Assembly: GCF_033542235.1 (NCBI RefSeq)
Contig: NZ_JAWRCU010000002.1
Span: 434,001 to 498,000 of the forward strand
Origin: JAWRCU01 sp033542235
Lineage (GTDB): Bacteria; Pseudomonadota; Alphaproteobacteria; Rhizobiales; Rhizobiaceae
Length of the DNA stretch: 64,000 bases
Direction of reading: 5' to 3'
In this document: one piece after another, positions 25,542-34,130 of the stretch
Layout: each line of letters opens with the position of its first letter
How positions within the stretch are numbered: position 1 is the stretch's first letter
The notes under the pieces: model-generated
The model's input: the letters and a program-made list of their open reading frames with translations, nothing else
What the model was told of the DNA's origin: nothing
The model's database searches: none
Program-made: the position numbers and the translations under genes

Positions 25542-26327
25542 CTAAACCTTCACCGAGTCTGTTCCCGCCGGGAAGTCAGGGTAGCTGACGAACCGCCTTG
25601 CCCTCGCCAGATAGAGCATGCCGGTTTCCTGGAGCGACGGACTTGCAAGCGGCAGGATCGCGGCTGCCACCTCGGAGGGATGAGGCAGCGTGTCGGGATT
25701 TTCGCCGGGCACGGCCTGTGCACGCATGGCGGTCCGGGTGGCGCCGGGATCGACCGAGTTCACCCTCAGGGGACTGTTTATCGTCTCGTTTGCCCAGGAC
25801 CGGGCCAGCGTCTCGACTGCCGCCTTGGAGGCGGCATAGGGTGCCCAGAAAGCACGCGCGGAATGCGCGGAGCTGGCCGACATCAATATTGCACGGCCCG
25901 AATCGGACAGGCGCAGCAGCGGGTCGACAGAACGGATCAGCCGCCAGGTCGCCGTCACGTTGATTGTCATGACCTTCTCGAAGGTCTTCGCTTCGACATG
26001 GCCGATCGGCGCTATCACGCCGAGCACGGCGGCATTGGCGACGAGAATGTCTAGCTTGCCCCAGCGCTCGTGGATCGCCCCGCCCAGCCGGTCGATGCCG
26101 GCCATATCGGCGAGGTCAAGCGGAACCAGCGTCGCCGCGCCCTTGCCGCTTCTGGCGTTCTCGGCCTTGATCTCGTCGTCGAGTTCCTCGAGGCCCCCGA
26201 CGGTTCGGGCAACCGCGATCACATGCGCGCCGGCAGCCGCCATCTGCTTGGCCATGAAATAGCCGATGCCGCGCGAGGCGCCCGTGACAAGCGCAATACG
26301 GCCGGTGAGGTCGATGGATACAGTCAT
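25542..26327 (-). CDS. Short-chain dehydrogenase/reductase
   Basis: A 261-residue NAD(P)-dependent oxidoreductase. The Rossmann motif GASRGIG is at 16-22, the catalytic serine lies in MSASSAHS, and the YAASKAA block holds the catalytic Tyr and Lys. The loop VNSVDPGATRTAMRAQA after it is the usual cofactor-side segment. The substrate is unknown. I chose the ATG at 26327, preceded by GGAGCCAAGAA on the minus strand. The frame is open for another 22 residues upstream without family resemblance. Confidence 0.9.
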   Translation of the reverse strand: MTVSIDLTGRIALVTGASRGIGYFMAKQMAAAGAHVIAVARTVGGLEELDDEIKAENARSGKGAATLVPLDLADMAGIDRLGGAIHERWGKLDILVANAAVLGVIAPIGHVEAKTFEKVMTINVTATWRLIRSVDPLLRLSDSGRAILMSASSAHSARAFWAPYAASKAAVETLARSWANETINSPLRVNSVDPGATRTAMRAQAVPGENPDTLPHPSEVAAAILPLASPSLQETGMLYLARARRFVSYPDFPAGTDSVKV

Positions 26328-26721
26328 TTCTTGGCTCCGTTCCGTGCCAATAGAACGAAAGCATGTCGAACGGAACCGGCGAGGTTGCGGCAAAGCGCGC
26401 GTCGTGCCGAGGTGTCGGCTTGGTCGAGCAGGGCGGAGGAATGGAGATCCACGTCGGCTGAGCAGGAAGAAGTGGATCGGAGGTATTCACTCTGCTTGGT
26501 TCCTGCTGTTGCAAGCAAGATGTTGGCCGAAATTCTGCAACTTTGCGGGATCATGCTTCAGCATGTCAGTAGCCTGAGGCAGGATGATTTGCCTGGGATG
26601 AAACCCTGTAATAAGTATGGCTGCCGCCGACCGTTCACAAATATAGAAAATTGGCGGCGCACAAGGGAGCCCGCACTTGCCGCGTGCAGGGTCGCGAAAC
26701 GCATATCATTGGAGAGGACCC
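26328..26721. other. Divergent intergenic region (394 bases)
   Basis: No supported gene. It separates the SDR and DoxX genes, which face away from each other. The part nearest DoxX is relatively AT-rich (around 26630-26660) and could hold its promoter. A small hairpin CATGC-TTCA-GCATG lies near 26553-26566. Longer frames across this stretch are shadows. Confidence 0.5.
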
Positions 26722-27144
26722 ATGAGCAAAACAGTTGCCATCCTCATAGCAAGGCTGATCTTCGCCGCTGTCTTTGCGATGGCTGCAGCCTTCAAGTTCG
26801 CCGGAATGTCCGACACGGCCGGCTATATCGCCTCGGCCGGTTTTCCCTTCCCGCTGCTTCTGGCCTGGCTCGCCGCGATCTTCGAGGTTGCCCTCGTGCT
26901 GGCCTTTCTGACCGGCGCCTTCTTTTCAGAGGCCGCGCTGCTTGCCGGTGTTTATGTGATCTTCCTTGCCTTCGCCTTCCACGGCCCGTCGCATTGGGAA
27001 GGAAATCAGGCCGAGTTCGGCTTCTTCGTCGACCACTTTACCTTCCTTGCCGGACTTCTGTTCGCAGCCGTCCACGGCCCCGGCGAACAACTGGCATTGC
27101 ATCGGAGCTTCGTCTGGAGGCGCGAAACCGCTGCCGTGAGCTGA
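26722..27144 (+). CDS. DoxX family membrane protein
   Basis: A 140-residue protein with four hydrophobic helices. The ARLIFAAVFAMAAAFKFAGM opening and the GFPFPLLLAWLAAIFEVALVLAFL second segment are typical of DoxX/DoxD-like proteins. The family includes quinol-related oxidoreductase subunits and thiol-stress proteins, and the role here is not known. The ATG at 26722 has a strong GGAGAGGACC ribosome site. The frame continues upstream without that support. It is convergent with purF. Confidence 0.88.
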   Translation: MSKTVAILIARLIFAAVFAMAAAFKFAGMSDTAGYIASAGFPFPLLLAWLAAIFEVALVLAFLTGAFFSEAALLAGVYVIFLAFAFHGPSHWEGNQAEFGFFVDHFTFLAGLLFAAVHGPGEQLALHRSFVWRRETAAVS

Positions 27145-27178
27145 TCTGCGAAGCCGAGGTTAGCAGCGGGCAGGGCGC

Positions 27179-28657
27179 TCACTGACCGCCGGCAGCGAGC
27201 AGCGACAAGGTTCGTACGTTGTCCGAGCCCTCGTGGTCGAGAAGCCGCGTCGGATATTGTGCTGTGAAGCAGGCATCGCAGAACTGAGGCTGCTCATTGT
27301 TGCGGCCAGCCTCGCCGACGGCGCGGTAAAGCCCGTCGATCGACAGGAAGCCGAGCGAATCGACGCGAATGAACTCGGCCATCTCTTGCACCGACATGCG
27401 CGAGGCGAGCAGCTTCGATTTCTCAGGCGTATCGACGCCATAGAAGCAGGACGACATGGTCGGCGGCGAGGCGATCCGCATGTGCACCTCCCTGGCGCCG
27501 GCGTCGCGCACCATCTGCACGATCTTCTGGCTGGTCGTGCCGCGCACGATCGAGTCGTCGACCAGCACGATGCGCTTACCCTCGATCATCTTGCGGTTGG
27601 CGTTGTGCTTGAGCTTCACGCCCATATGGCGGATCGAGTCGCCCGGCTGGATGAAGGTGCGGCCGACATAGTGATTGCGGATGATGCCCAGCTCGAAGGG
27701 GATGCTGGCCTGCTGAGCGAAGCCGATCGCGGCGGGCGTTCCCGAGTCCGGCACCGGCACCACGATGTCCGCCTCGACCGGGTTCTCGACCGCCAGCTCC
27801 GCGCCGATCCGCTTCCTCACATCGTAGACGTTGCGGCCTTCGACCGTCGAGTCGGGCCGCGCGAAATAGACATATTCGAAGATGCAGAAGCGCGGCTTCT
27901 GCGGCTCGAACGGGAACAGGCTCTCGATGCCCTTGTTGGTGACCACCACCATCTCGCCCGGCTTGAGATCGCGTACGAAACGGGCTCCGATAATGTCGAG
28001 GGCGCAGGTTTCGGAGGCGAGAATCCAGGCGCCATCGAGGTCACCGAGGACAAGCGGGCGAATGCCGAGCGGGTCGCGCACGCCGATCATCTTCTTCGAC
28101 GACAGCGCGACCAGCGAGAATGCGCCCTCGACCTGGCGTATGGCCTCTATGAAGCGCGAATTCAGGTCGCGCTCGCGGCTCGTCGCGACGAGGTGAAGGA
28201 TCGTCTCCGTATCCGAGGTGGACGAAAAAATCGCGCCTTCCTTTTGCAGCGCGCGCTGTACGGTCATCGCGTTGGTGAGATTGCCATTATGGGCGATCGC
28301 CAGCCCGCCATCGGCGAGCTCGGCGAAGAAGGGCTGGACGTTGCGCAGCCCGGCGCCGCCGGTCGTCGCGTAGCGGGTATGGCCGATGGCGCGCGTGCCG
28401 CGCAGCCGGTCCATCACCGCCTGCTTTGTGAACGTGTCGCCGATCAGGCCGACATGACGCTCCACGTGGAACTGCGTGCCGTCATAGGAGACGATGCCTG
28501 CTGCTTCTTGGCCGCGGTGCTGCAGGGCATGGAGTCCAAGCGCAACGATAGGCGCGGCGTCCTGCCGGCCGAAGATGCCGAACACGCCGCATTCATCGTG
28601 GAAATGGTCGTCCGCTTCACCGGCAATATGTCCTGCTGTCATGCTCGTGTCCGCCAT
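27179..28657 (-). CDS. purF: Amidophosphoribosyltransferase
   Basis: A 492-residue cytoplasmic enzyme that makes phosphoribosylamine from PRPP and glutamine, the first committed step of purine synthesis. After a 22-residue propeptide the Cys nucleophile (Cys23) opens the glutaminase domain, CGVFGIFGRQD. The PRPP loop is VLVDDSIVRGTTS. Cysteines in SSCFYG and FCDACFTAQYPT match the 4Fe-4S-containing, B. subtilis-type enzymes rather than the E. coli type. cvpA lies just upstream on the same strand, a widespread pairing. Confidence 0.96.
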   Translation of the reverse strand: MADTSMTAGHIAGEADDHFHDECGVFGIFGRQDAAPIVALGLHALQHRGQEAAGIVSYDGTQFHVERHVGLIGDTFTKQAVMDRLRGTRAIGHTRYATTGGAGLRNVQPFFAELADGGLAIAHNGNLTNAMTVQRALQKEGAIFSSTSDTETILHLVATSRERDLNSRFIEAIRQVEGAFSLVALSSKKMIGVRDPLGIRPLVLGDLDGAWILASETCALDIIGARFVRDLKPGEMVVVTNKGIESLFPFEPQKPRFCIFEYVYFARPDSTVEGRNVYDVRKRIGAELAVENPVEADIVVPVPDSGTPAAIGFAQQASIPFELGIIRNHYVGRTFIQPGDSIRHMGVKLKHNANRKMIEGKRIVLVDDSIVRGTTSQKIVQMVRDAGAREVHMRIASPPTMSSCFYGVDTPEKSKLLASRMSVQEMAEFIRVDSLGFLSIDGLYRAVGEAGRNNEQPQFCDACFTAQYPTRLLDHEGSDNVRTLSLLAAGGQ

Positions 28658-28722
28658 GCGACCAAGCCTCTCGTCAGAAAGCTGGGATATGGGAGCGAAA
28701 CCGTCGTTTCGCCAGCATCCGG

Positions 28723-29328
28723 CTAATTGTTTCCACCCTCGGCAGGTGCCTCGGCCGGCTGGCTTTCCGCTCCACCTTCAGTCGGGCTGTCGCCATTGCC
28801 TGTCGACGGGTTGTCGCCACCCGGCACCAGCCGCTTCAGGATCGAGTTCTCGGGGTCGTCCGGCAGGAAGCTCTGGATCTTGGCTCCGATCTCCTCGAGG
28901 AACGGCCGGGACTTCGCCTCGGTAATCCATGCCGGCGGATGTGCTCCGACCAGCCAATCGAAGAAGAGCAGGCCGACCGCGACCACCAGGATGCCGCGTG
29001 CAGCACCGTAAAGAAATCCGAGTGCGCGATCGAGCGCGCCGACGCGCGAATCGATAATGAAGTCGGCGATCCGCATGGTGATCAAGGTGACAACGATCAG
29101 CGCTATGACGAAAATCGCGCCGGCCGCTGCAACCATCTGGATCTTTTCGCTGTCGATGTAGGGCTGAACGTAGGGAACGACCTTCGGATAGAAGAAGAAC
29201 GCCGCTGCCGCGGCGGCCGCCCAGGACGCAATCGAGAGGATCTCGCGCGAAAAGCCGCGCACCATCGCAAGCATTGCCGAAACGAGCGTGAAGCCGACGA
29301 GAACACCGTCAAGCAACGTTATCGGCAT
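28723..29328 (-). CDS. cvpA: CvpA family membrane protein
   Basis: A 201-residue inner-membrane protein with about four N-terminal hydrophobic helices (roughly 1-130) followed by a polar, Gly/Pro/Glu-rich tail. The opening LLDGVLVGFTLVSAMLAMVRGFSREILSI is a clear CvpA signature. CvpA was named for colicin V production and is linked to envelope stress. The exact role is unsettled. It lies 65 bases upstream of purF on the same strand and just downstream of radA. Confidence 0.92.
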   Translation of the reverse strand: MPITLLDGVLVGFTLVSAMLAMVRGFSREILSIASWAAAAAAAFFFYPKVVPYVQPYIDSEKIQMVAAAGAIFVIALIVVTLITMRIADFIIDSRVGALDRALGFLYGAARGILVVAVGLLFFDWLVGAHPPAWITEAKSRPFLEEIGAKIQSFLPDDPENSILKRLVPGGDNPSTGNGDSPTEGGAESQPAEAPAEGGNN

Positions 29329-29381
29329 GTCGTCTCACACTCCTTGTACAGCCCCGCGGCTGTGGATACCTGAACCTGCCG

Positions 29382-30779
29382 TCACCCTTCCGGCCGTGCT
29401 CGCTTGGAACCCGCGATCCTCACCACGAGATCGGTCAGCATCGCCGGCTGGAAGGCATTGGCTCCTATCCCCGTGGACAGCTCGTCGGCCGCCGATGGCA
29501 TGACAGCCTGTCCGAACCCCAGCTTTTCCGCTTCCTTGAGCCGTTGAAGCGCGTGCGCCACCGGCCGGACAGCGCCGGAAAGGCTGATTTCGCCGAAATA
29601 GACGCAATCGGCGGGAAGGGCAAGAGCGGTCAGCGACGAGACGAGGGCGGCTGCCACGGCAAGGTCCGCCGCAGGCTCACTGATGCGGTAGCCGCCGGCG
29701 ACGTTCAGATAGACGTCGTGCTGGGCAAACCGCACCCCGCAATGCGCTTCCAGCACCGCGAGCACCATGGAGAGCCGCGCGGCGTCCCAGCCGACGATTG
29801 CCCGGCGCGGCGTGCCGAGCGGGGAGGGAGCAACCAGCGCCTGAATCTCGACGAGCACCGGCCGCGTGCCTTCCATGCCGGCGAAGACGGCCGCTCCCGG
29901 CGCCTTTGCGCTGCGCTCGCCGAGGAAGAGCTCGGAGGGATTGGCGACCTCGCGCAGGCCGCGGTCCGACATCTCGAAGACGCCGATCTCGTCGGTCGGG
30001 CCGAAACGGTTCTTTACGGTTCTGAGGATGCGGTAGTGGTGTCCGCCTTCGCCCTCGAAATAAAGCACCGCATCGACCATGTGCTCGACGACGCGCGGGC
30101 CTGCGATCTGCCCCTCCTTTGTCACATGGCCGACCAGCACGACCGCCGCCCCCGTCGACTTGGCATAGCGGATGATCGCTTGTGCCGAAGCGCGCACCTG
30201 CGTCACCGTGCCGGGTGCCGATTCGGCGATGTCGGTCCAAAGCGTCTGAATGGAATCCAGTATCACGATGTCTGGGCGCTTGCCTTCGGCGATCGTGGCG
30301 AGGATGTCCTCGACATTGGTCTCGGCGGCGAGCTCCACCGGCGCACTGGCTGCTCCGAGCCGCTGAGCGCGCAGGCGGACCTGCGCGACCGCCTCCTCGC
30401 CGGAGACATAGACGACGCGATGCCCCCGGTTGGCCAGCGCTGCCGCGGCCTGCATCAACAGCGTCGACTTGCCAATCCCGGGATCGCCGCCGACAAGAAG
30501 CGCAGAGCCACGAACGAAGCCGCCGCCGGTCGCACGGTCGAGCTCGGCGATGCCGGTTGCAATACGCGGCGCATCCTCGATGTCGCCTGAAAGCGTCGTC
30601 AGGGCGACTGGCCGCCCCTTGCGCGGCGAGCGTAGCGCGGATGGGCCACCGCCAATGCCGCCGGTAGTGCCTTCCTCGACGAGCGTGTTCCACTCGCCGC
30701 AGGCATCGCATTTTCCGGCCCAGCGCGAGTGCACCGTGCCGCAGTTCTGGCAGATGAACTGGATGCGGGTCTTAGCCAT
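29382..30779 (-). CDS. radA: DNA repair protein RadA
   Basis: A 465-residue RecA-like ATPase that promotes branch migration in recombinational repair. It has an N-terminal zinc finger (C10, C13, C24, C27), Walker A GGDPGIGKST (97-106), the RadA-specific KNRFG motif (256-260) and a C-terminal Lon-protease-like domain ending near KRARPEG. I use the ATG at 30779 with AAGGAG on the minus strand. The frame runs a further 24 residues into the adjacent repeat, which should not be coding. Downstream is cvpA. Confidence 0.96.
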   Translation of the reverse strand: MAKTRIQFICQNCGTVHSRWAGKCDACGEWNTLVEEGTTGGIGGGPSALRSPRKGRPVALTTLSGDIEDAPRIATGIAELDRATGGGFVRGSALLVGGDPGIGKSTLLMQAAAALANRGHRVVYVSGEEAVAQVRLRAQRLGAASAPVELAAETNVEDILATIAEGKRPDIVILDSIQTLWTDIAESAPGTVTQVRASAQAIIRYAKSTGAAVVLVGHVTKEGQIAGPRVVEHMVDAVLYFEGEGGHHYRILRTVKNRFGPTDEIGVFEMSDRGLREVANPSELFLGERSAKAPGAAVFAGMEGTRPVLVEIQALVAPSPLGTPRRAIVGWDAARLSMVLAVLEAHCGVRFAQHDVYLNVAGGYRISEPAADLAVAAALVSSLTALALPADCVYFGEISLSGAVRPVAHALQRLKEAEKLGFGQAVMPSAADELSTGIGANAFQPAMLTDLVVRIAGSKRARPEG

Positions 30780-30807
30780 AAGGACGCCCGCTCCTTGAAA
30801 GGCAAGA

Positions 30808-30982
30808 CGCCCTACGTTGCCCCCCTCTGTCCTGCCGGACATCTCCCCCACAAGGGGGGAGATTGGCCTTCATTAATGCCTTCGCCAACGAGCTACGTCG
30901 CAGAAAAAGCGCCGAAGAAAGCGGCAGTCTAATCTCCCCCCTTGTGGGGGAGATGTCCGGTAGGACAGAGGGGGGCGCTGTC
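30808..30982. repeat. Intergenic palindromic repeat, family A, copy 3 (different core)
   Basis: The arms match copies 1 and 2 (CGCCCTACGTTGCCCCCCTC to the complement ending near 30982), but the roughly 60-base core between them is unrelated to those copies. The element therefore looks modular. It lies between the radA start and the end of dnaB. Confidence 0.88.
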
Positions 30983-31024
30983 CCGCCAGCCTCTCCCGCA
31001 GAAATTCCGATACTGGCCGCCAAC

Positions 31025-32512
31025 TTACTCAAACCTGTCCGGCAAATGACTATCCTCCGCAAGGTCGAAGAAGCGCGTGTATTCGCCCTGGAAGCCCATC
31101 ATGACCGTGCCGGTAGGCCCGTGGCGCTGCTTGCCGATGATCACTTCGGCCTTGCCCTGCATCTCCCGCATCTTGTCTTCCCACGCCAGATGCTCGGGTG
31201 TGTTGCGCTCCGGCTCTTTGTTCTTGAGGTAGTATTCGTCGCGGTAGACGAACATCACCACGTCGGCGTCCTGCTCGATAGAGCCCGATTCACGCAGGTC
31301 CGAAAGCTGCGGACGCTTGTCGTCGCGGTTCTCGACCTGGCGGGAGAGCTGAGAGAGCGCGATGATCGGCACCGCCAGTTCCTTGGCCAGCGCCTTGAGG
31401 CCGGTCGTGATCTCGGTGATTTCCTGGACGCGATTTTCCCCCGCTTTCTTAGCTCCGGTCATCAGCTGGATATAGTCGATGATGATGAGGTCCAGTCCGC
31501 GCTGCCGCTTCAGGCGTCGGGCGCGGGCCGAAAGCTGAGCGATAGAGATACCGCCGGTCTGGTCGATGAACAGCGGGCGTTTCTGGTTTTCCTGCGTATA
31601 GGCAACGAGCTTGTGGAAATCGGCTTCGGTCAGGTCTCCGCGCCTGATCTTCGACGACGGGATTTCGGTCTGCTCCGAGATGATACGGGTGGCAAGCTGC
31701 TCGGCCGACATTTCGAGTGAAAAGAAGCCGACGACACCGCCATTCGCTGCCTTGAAGGAGCCATCGGCCTGCTGGGCCGGTTGATAGGCGGCGGCAATAT
31801 TGTAGGCAATGTTCGTGGCGAGTGAGGTTTTGCCCATGCCGGGACGGCCCGCCAAAACGATCAGGTCTGAAGGCTGCAACCCGCCCATGCGCTGGTCCAG
31901 ATCATGAAACCCGGTCGATATGCCCGATAGTCCGCCGTCACGCTGATAGGCGGCGCTGGCCATGTCGACCGCGGTCTTGATGGCGTCGGAAAAGCTCTCG
32001 AAGCCGCCGTCATAGCGGCCGGTCTCGGCCAGCTCGAAGAGCCTGCGCTCGGCGTCCTCGATTTGCTCCGACGGCGACATGTCGACCGGCGCGTCATAGG
32101 CGATGTTGACCATATCCTCGCCGACCGTGATCAGCGCACGTCGTGTGGCGAGGTCGTAGATCGCCCGGCCATAATCGCCCGCGTTGATGACGGTGACGGC
32201 TTCGGCCGCCAGGCGCGCGAGATAGTGAGTGACCGTCATGTCGCCGACCTTCTCGTCGGCCGGCAGGAAGGTCTTGATCGTTACCGGATTGGCAAGCTTG
32301 CCCATGCGGACGAGCTCGCCTGCGACCTCATAGATCTTGCGGTGCAGCGGTTCGTAGAAATGTGAGGACTTCAGGAAATCCGAGACGCGATAGAAGGCAT
32401 CGTTGTTTACCAGGATTGCCCCGAGCAGCGCCTGCTCCGCCTCGATATTGTTTGGCGCCTCGCGGTAGAGCGGCGTCTCCGCCGCAGCGATCTTGCGCAA
32501 TGCCTCTGCCAT
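31025..32512 (-). CDS. dnaB: Replicative DNA helicase
   Basis: A 495-residue hexameric helicase that unwinds DNA at the replication fork and recruits primase. The N-terminal DnaB domain (about 20-120, NNIEAEQALLGAIL) is followed by the RecA-like domain with Walker A GRPGMGKTS (222-230) and the LIIIDYIQLMTG Walker B region, then the RLSxxV-like arginine finger region SQLSRQVENR. Length fits the family. No intein is present. It has a 200-base upstream gap and is the last of the minus-strand genes here before the repeat. Confidence 0.97.
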   Translation of the reverse strand: MAEALRKIAAAETPLYREAPNNIEAEQALLGAILVNNDAFYRVSDFLKSSHFYEPLHRKIYEVAGELVRMGKLANPVTIKTFLPADEKVGDMTVTHYLARLAAEAVTVINAGDYGRAIYDLATRRALITVGEDMVNIAYDAPVDMSPSEQIEDAERRLFELAETGRYDGGFESFSDAIKTAVDMASAAYQRDGGLSGISTGFHDLDQRMGGLQPSDLIVLAGRPGMGKTSLATNIAYNIAAAYQPAQQADGSFKAANGGVVGFFSLEMSAEQLATRIISEQTEIPSSKIRRGDLTEADFHKLVAYTQENQKRPLFIDQTGGISIAQLSARARRLKRQRGLDLIIIDYIQLMTGAKKAGENRVQEITEITTGLKALAKELAVPIIALSQLSRQVENRDDKRPQLSDLRESGSIEQDADVVMFVYRDEYYLKNKEPERNTPEHLAWEDKMREMQGKAEVIIGKQRHGPTGTVMMGFQGEYTRFFDLAEDSHLPDRFE

Positions 32513-32714
32513 GACTTCCCCGTCTCGTATCCCCGATTTGCAGTATCACCTGAGCTGGCAGCCGGTTAAAGAATCGCCGTGCCGTGCACACGATTCACAG
32601 CACGTCAGGCTCGTCCACAAGAGACAAAAACCCGACCCGCGATTCCGTTTGACTGCGCCTTTTGCGCGACTCAGTTTGTTGAAGAACATATCAGGAACGT
32701 TTATGTGCCTGCAA

Positions 32715-33689
32715 TCAGCGGCCAGGCAGGAATATGTCGCCCCAGTCGAGGCGTCGTGCCTGCTTGTAGACCGCGCCCTCCCGCTTGCTCATCGCCAGTT
32801 CGCTTGCCGTCCCGTCGCTATGACAAAGCTTCAGCGTCACGCGCCCTGTTGCGGAACGCGGTGGCGCGAGCACACGTGCCCCTGGCGGGGCGGCGGGCAT
32901 GCGCGAAGCTGTTAAATAGATGAACTTTTCGTCCTCCCAGGGCACGTCGCCTAATTTCGCCAATCTGTGCAGCCGCGAGCGGGCGACACGCCGGGCGAAA
33001 TGGCACCAGTCGGGCGCTTTCAACGGACAGGGCGCCTCATGCGGGCAGGGCGCGACCAGGCGCGCACCGAGCTCCACGAGTTGCCGTCGCGCCTCGAGGA
33101 TGCGGCCCCATCCGGCCGGCGTGCCCGGCTCTACGATCAGAAGCACACCGGCCGTCAACTCCCATAACCGCTCGACGAGCGGTCCGATCGCAGCTGGCGG
33201 AAGTTCGTCCAATACATAGGCGATCGTCACAAGATCGGCTGCGCTCAGCGTCGGAAACGCGCCGGCGAGGTCGGCCGTGATCCATTGCGCGTGCGGTAAC
33301 GGCGCATCCGACATCAGCTCCTCTCCTGCCTTCCGCACCGCTGTGCTGGCCTCTACCAGCGCGGCTTGCTCGAGCCCGGGCCAGCAATTGGCTGCCGCCC
33401 AAAGCGCCGACCCCGGACCCGCGCCTATGTCGAGGAGCGATTTGGGCCCGAACTCAGGCAAGGCCTCCGACAGACCGCCCATGGCTGCCCTGATCGCCGC
33501 GTAAGTGGCCGGCAGGCGTGTCGCCAGATAGGCTTTGACGGCGAACTCGTCCGCCAGATGCAGCTTGCCGTCCCGCATCTCGGCTCGGTAACGCCGAGAC
33601 AAAAGCTCGGCCGAATGCCGCAGTTCGGCGATCGGCACGCCTTCCAGCATCCGGTCGATGCCCTGCCTCAGAAAGGACGGCAGCTCCAT
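32715..33689 (-). CDS. Rsm22-type small ribosomal subunit methyltransferase
   Basis: A 324-residue protein with an SAM-binding motif LLDIGAGPGSALWAA and the Rsm22-family block PLVERLWELTAGVLLIVEPGTPAGW, followed by a cysteine-containing segment (CPHEAPCPLKAPDWCHF) that may bind a metal or Fe-S cluster. Mitochondrial homologues bind the small ribosomal subunit. I use the ATG at 33689. The frame is open for 118 more codons upstream, but those overlap the YnfA gene in another frame and look non-coding. The two genes are two bases apart. Confidence 0.85.
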   Translation of the reverse strand: MELPSFLRQGIDRMLEGVPIAELRHSAELLSRRYRAEMRDGKLHLADEFAVKAYLATRLPATYAAIRAAMGGLSEALPEFGPKSLLDIGAGPGSALWAAANCWPGLEQAALVEASTAVRKAGEELMSDAPLPHAQWITADLAGAFPTLSAADLVTIAYVLDELPPAAIGPLVERLWELTAGVLLIVEPGTPAGWGRILEARRQLVELGARLVAPCPHEAPCPLKAPDWCHFARRVARSRLHRLAKLGDVPWEDEKFIYLTASRMPAAPPGARVLAPPRSATGRVTLKLCHSDGTASELAMSKREGAVYKQARRLDWGDIFLPGR

Positions 33690-33691
33690 GC

Positions 33692-34015
33692 CTATGCACC
33701 GCGCGGAGCCAGCAGGATCACGGACGCTCCGACAAGGCAGATAGCAGCGCCGACGACATCGAATCGATCGGGCCGGATACCTTCGGCCGCCCAGAGCCAG
33801 ACTAGTGACGCGGCGATGTATATGCCGCCATAAGCGGCAAAAGCGCGGCCCGCAGCATTTGTCCCGGCGAATGTGAGCAGCCAGGCAAAGACGATCAGCG
33901 ACAGGATGCCCGGCACGAGCCAAAGCACCGTCTTGTCCAGCCGCCACCAGGCCCAGAAAGCGAAGCAGCCTGCAATTTCTGCAGCCGCCGCCGTGGCGAA
34001 GACCAAGTAGGTCAT
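33692..34015 (-). CDS. YnfA/UPF0060 family small membrane protein
   Basis: A 107-residue protein with four hydrophobic helices. TYLVFATAAAAEIAGCFAFW, RAFAAYGGIYIAASLVWLW and the closing DVVGAAICLVGASVILLAPR are the family marks. YnfA proteins resemble small multidrug efflux pumps in fold. Function is unsettled. The ATG at 34015 gives the family's usual length of about 108. A TTG nine bases earlier is also in frame. The Rsm22 gene starts two bases after its stop, so translation is probably coupled. Confidence 0.9.
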   Translation of the reverse strand: MTYLVFATAAAAEIAGCFAFWAWWRLDKTVLWLVPGILSLIVFAWLLTFAGTNAAGRAFAAYGGIYIAASLVWLWAAEGIRPDRFDVVGAAICLVGASVILLAPRGA

Positions 34016-34130
34016 GCGGATCAACCCAGGAATAACTGAACAAGCAGGGGCCGATCTCTGCCCCTCATGGCCGAGCTACCGATAGACGCAGTTGTGAGAA
34101 TTGCAACCGCAGGGGCGACGGGCGCGCGCC

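Noticed and set aside
33690..34043. N-terminal extension of the Rsm22 protein
   Set aside because: It overlaps the YnfA gene in another frame, and the Arg/Cys-rich translation is typical of a shadow.
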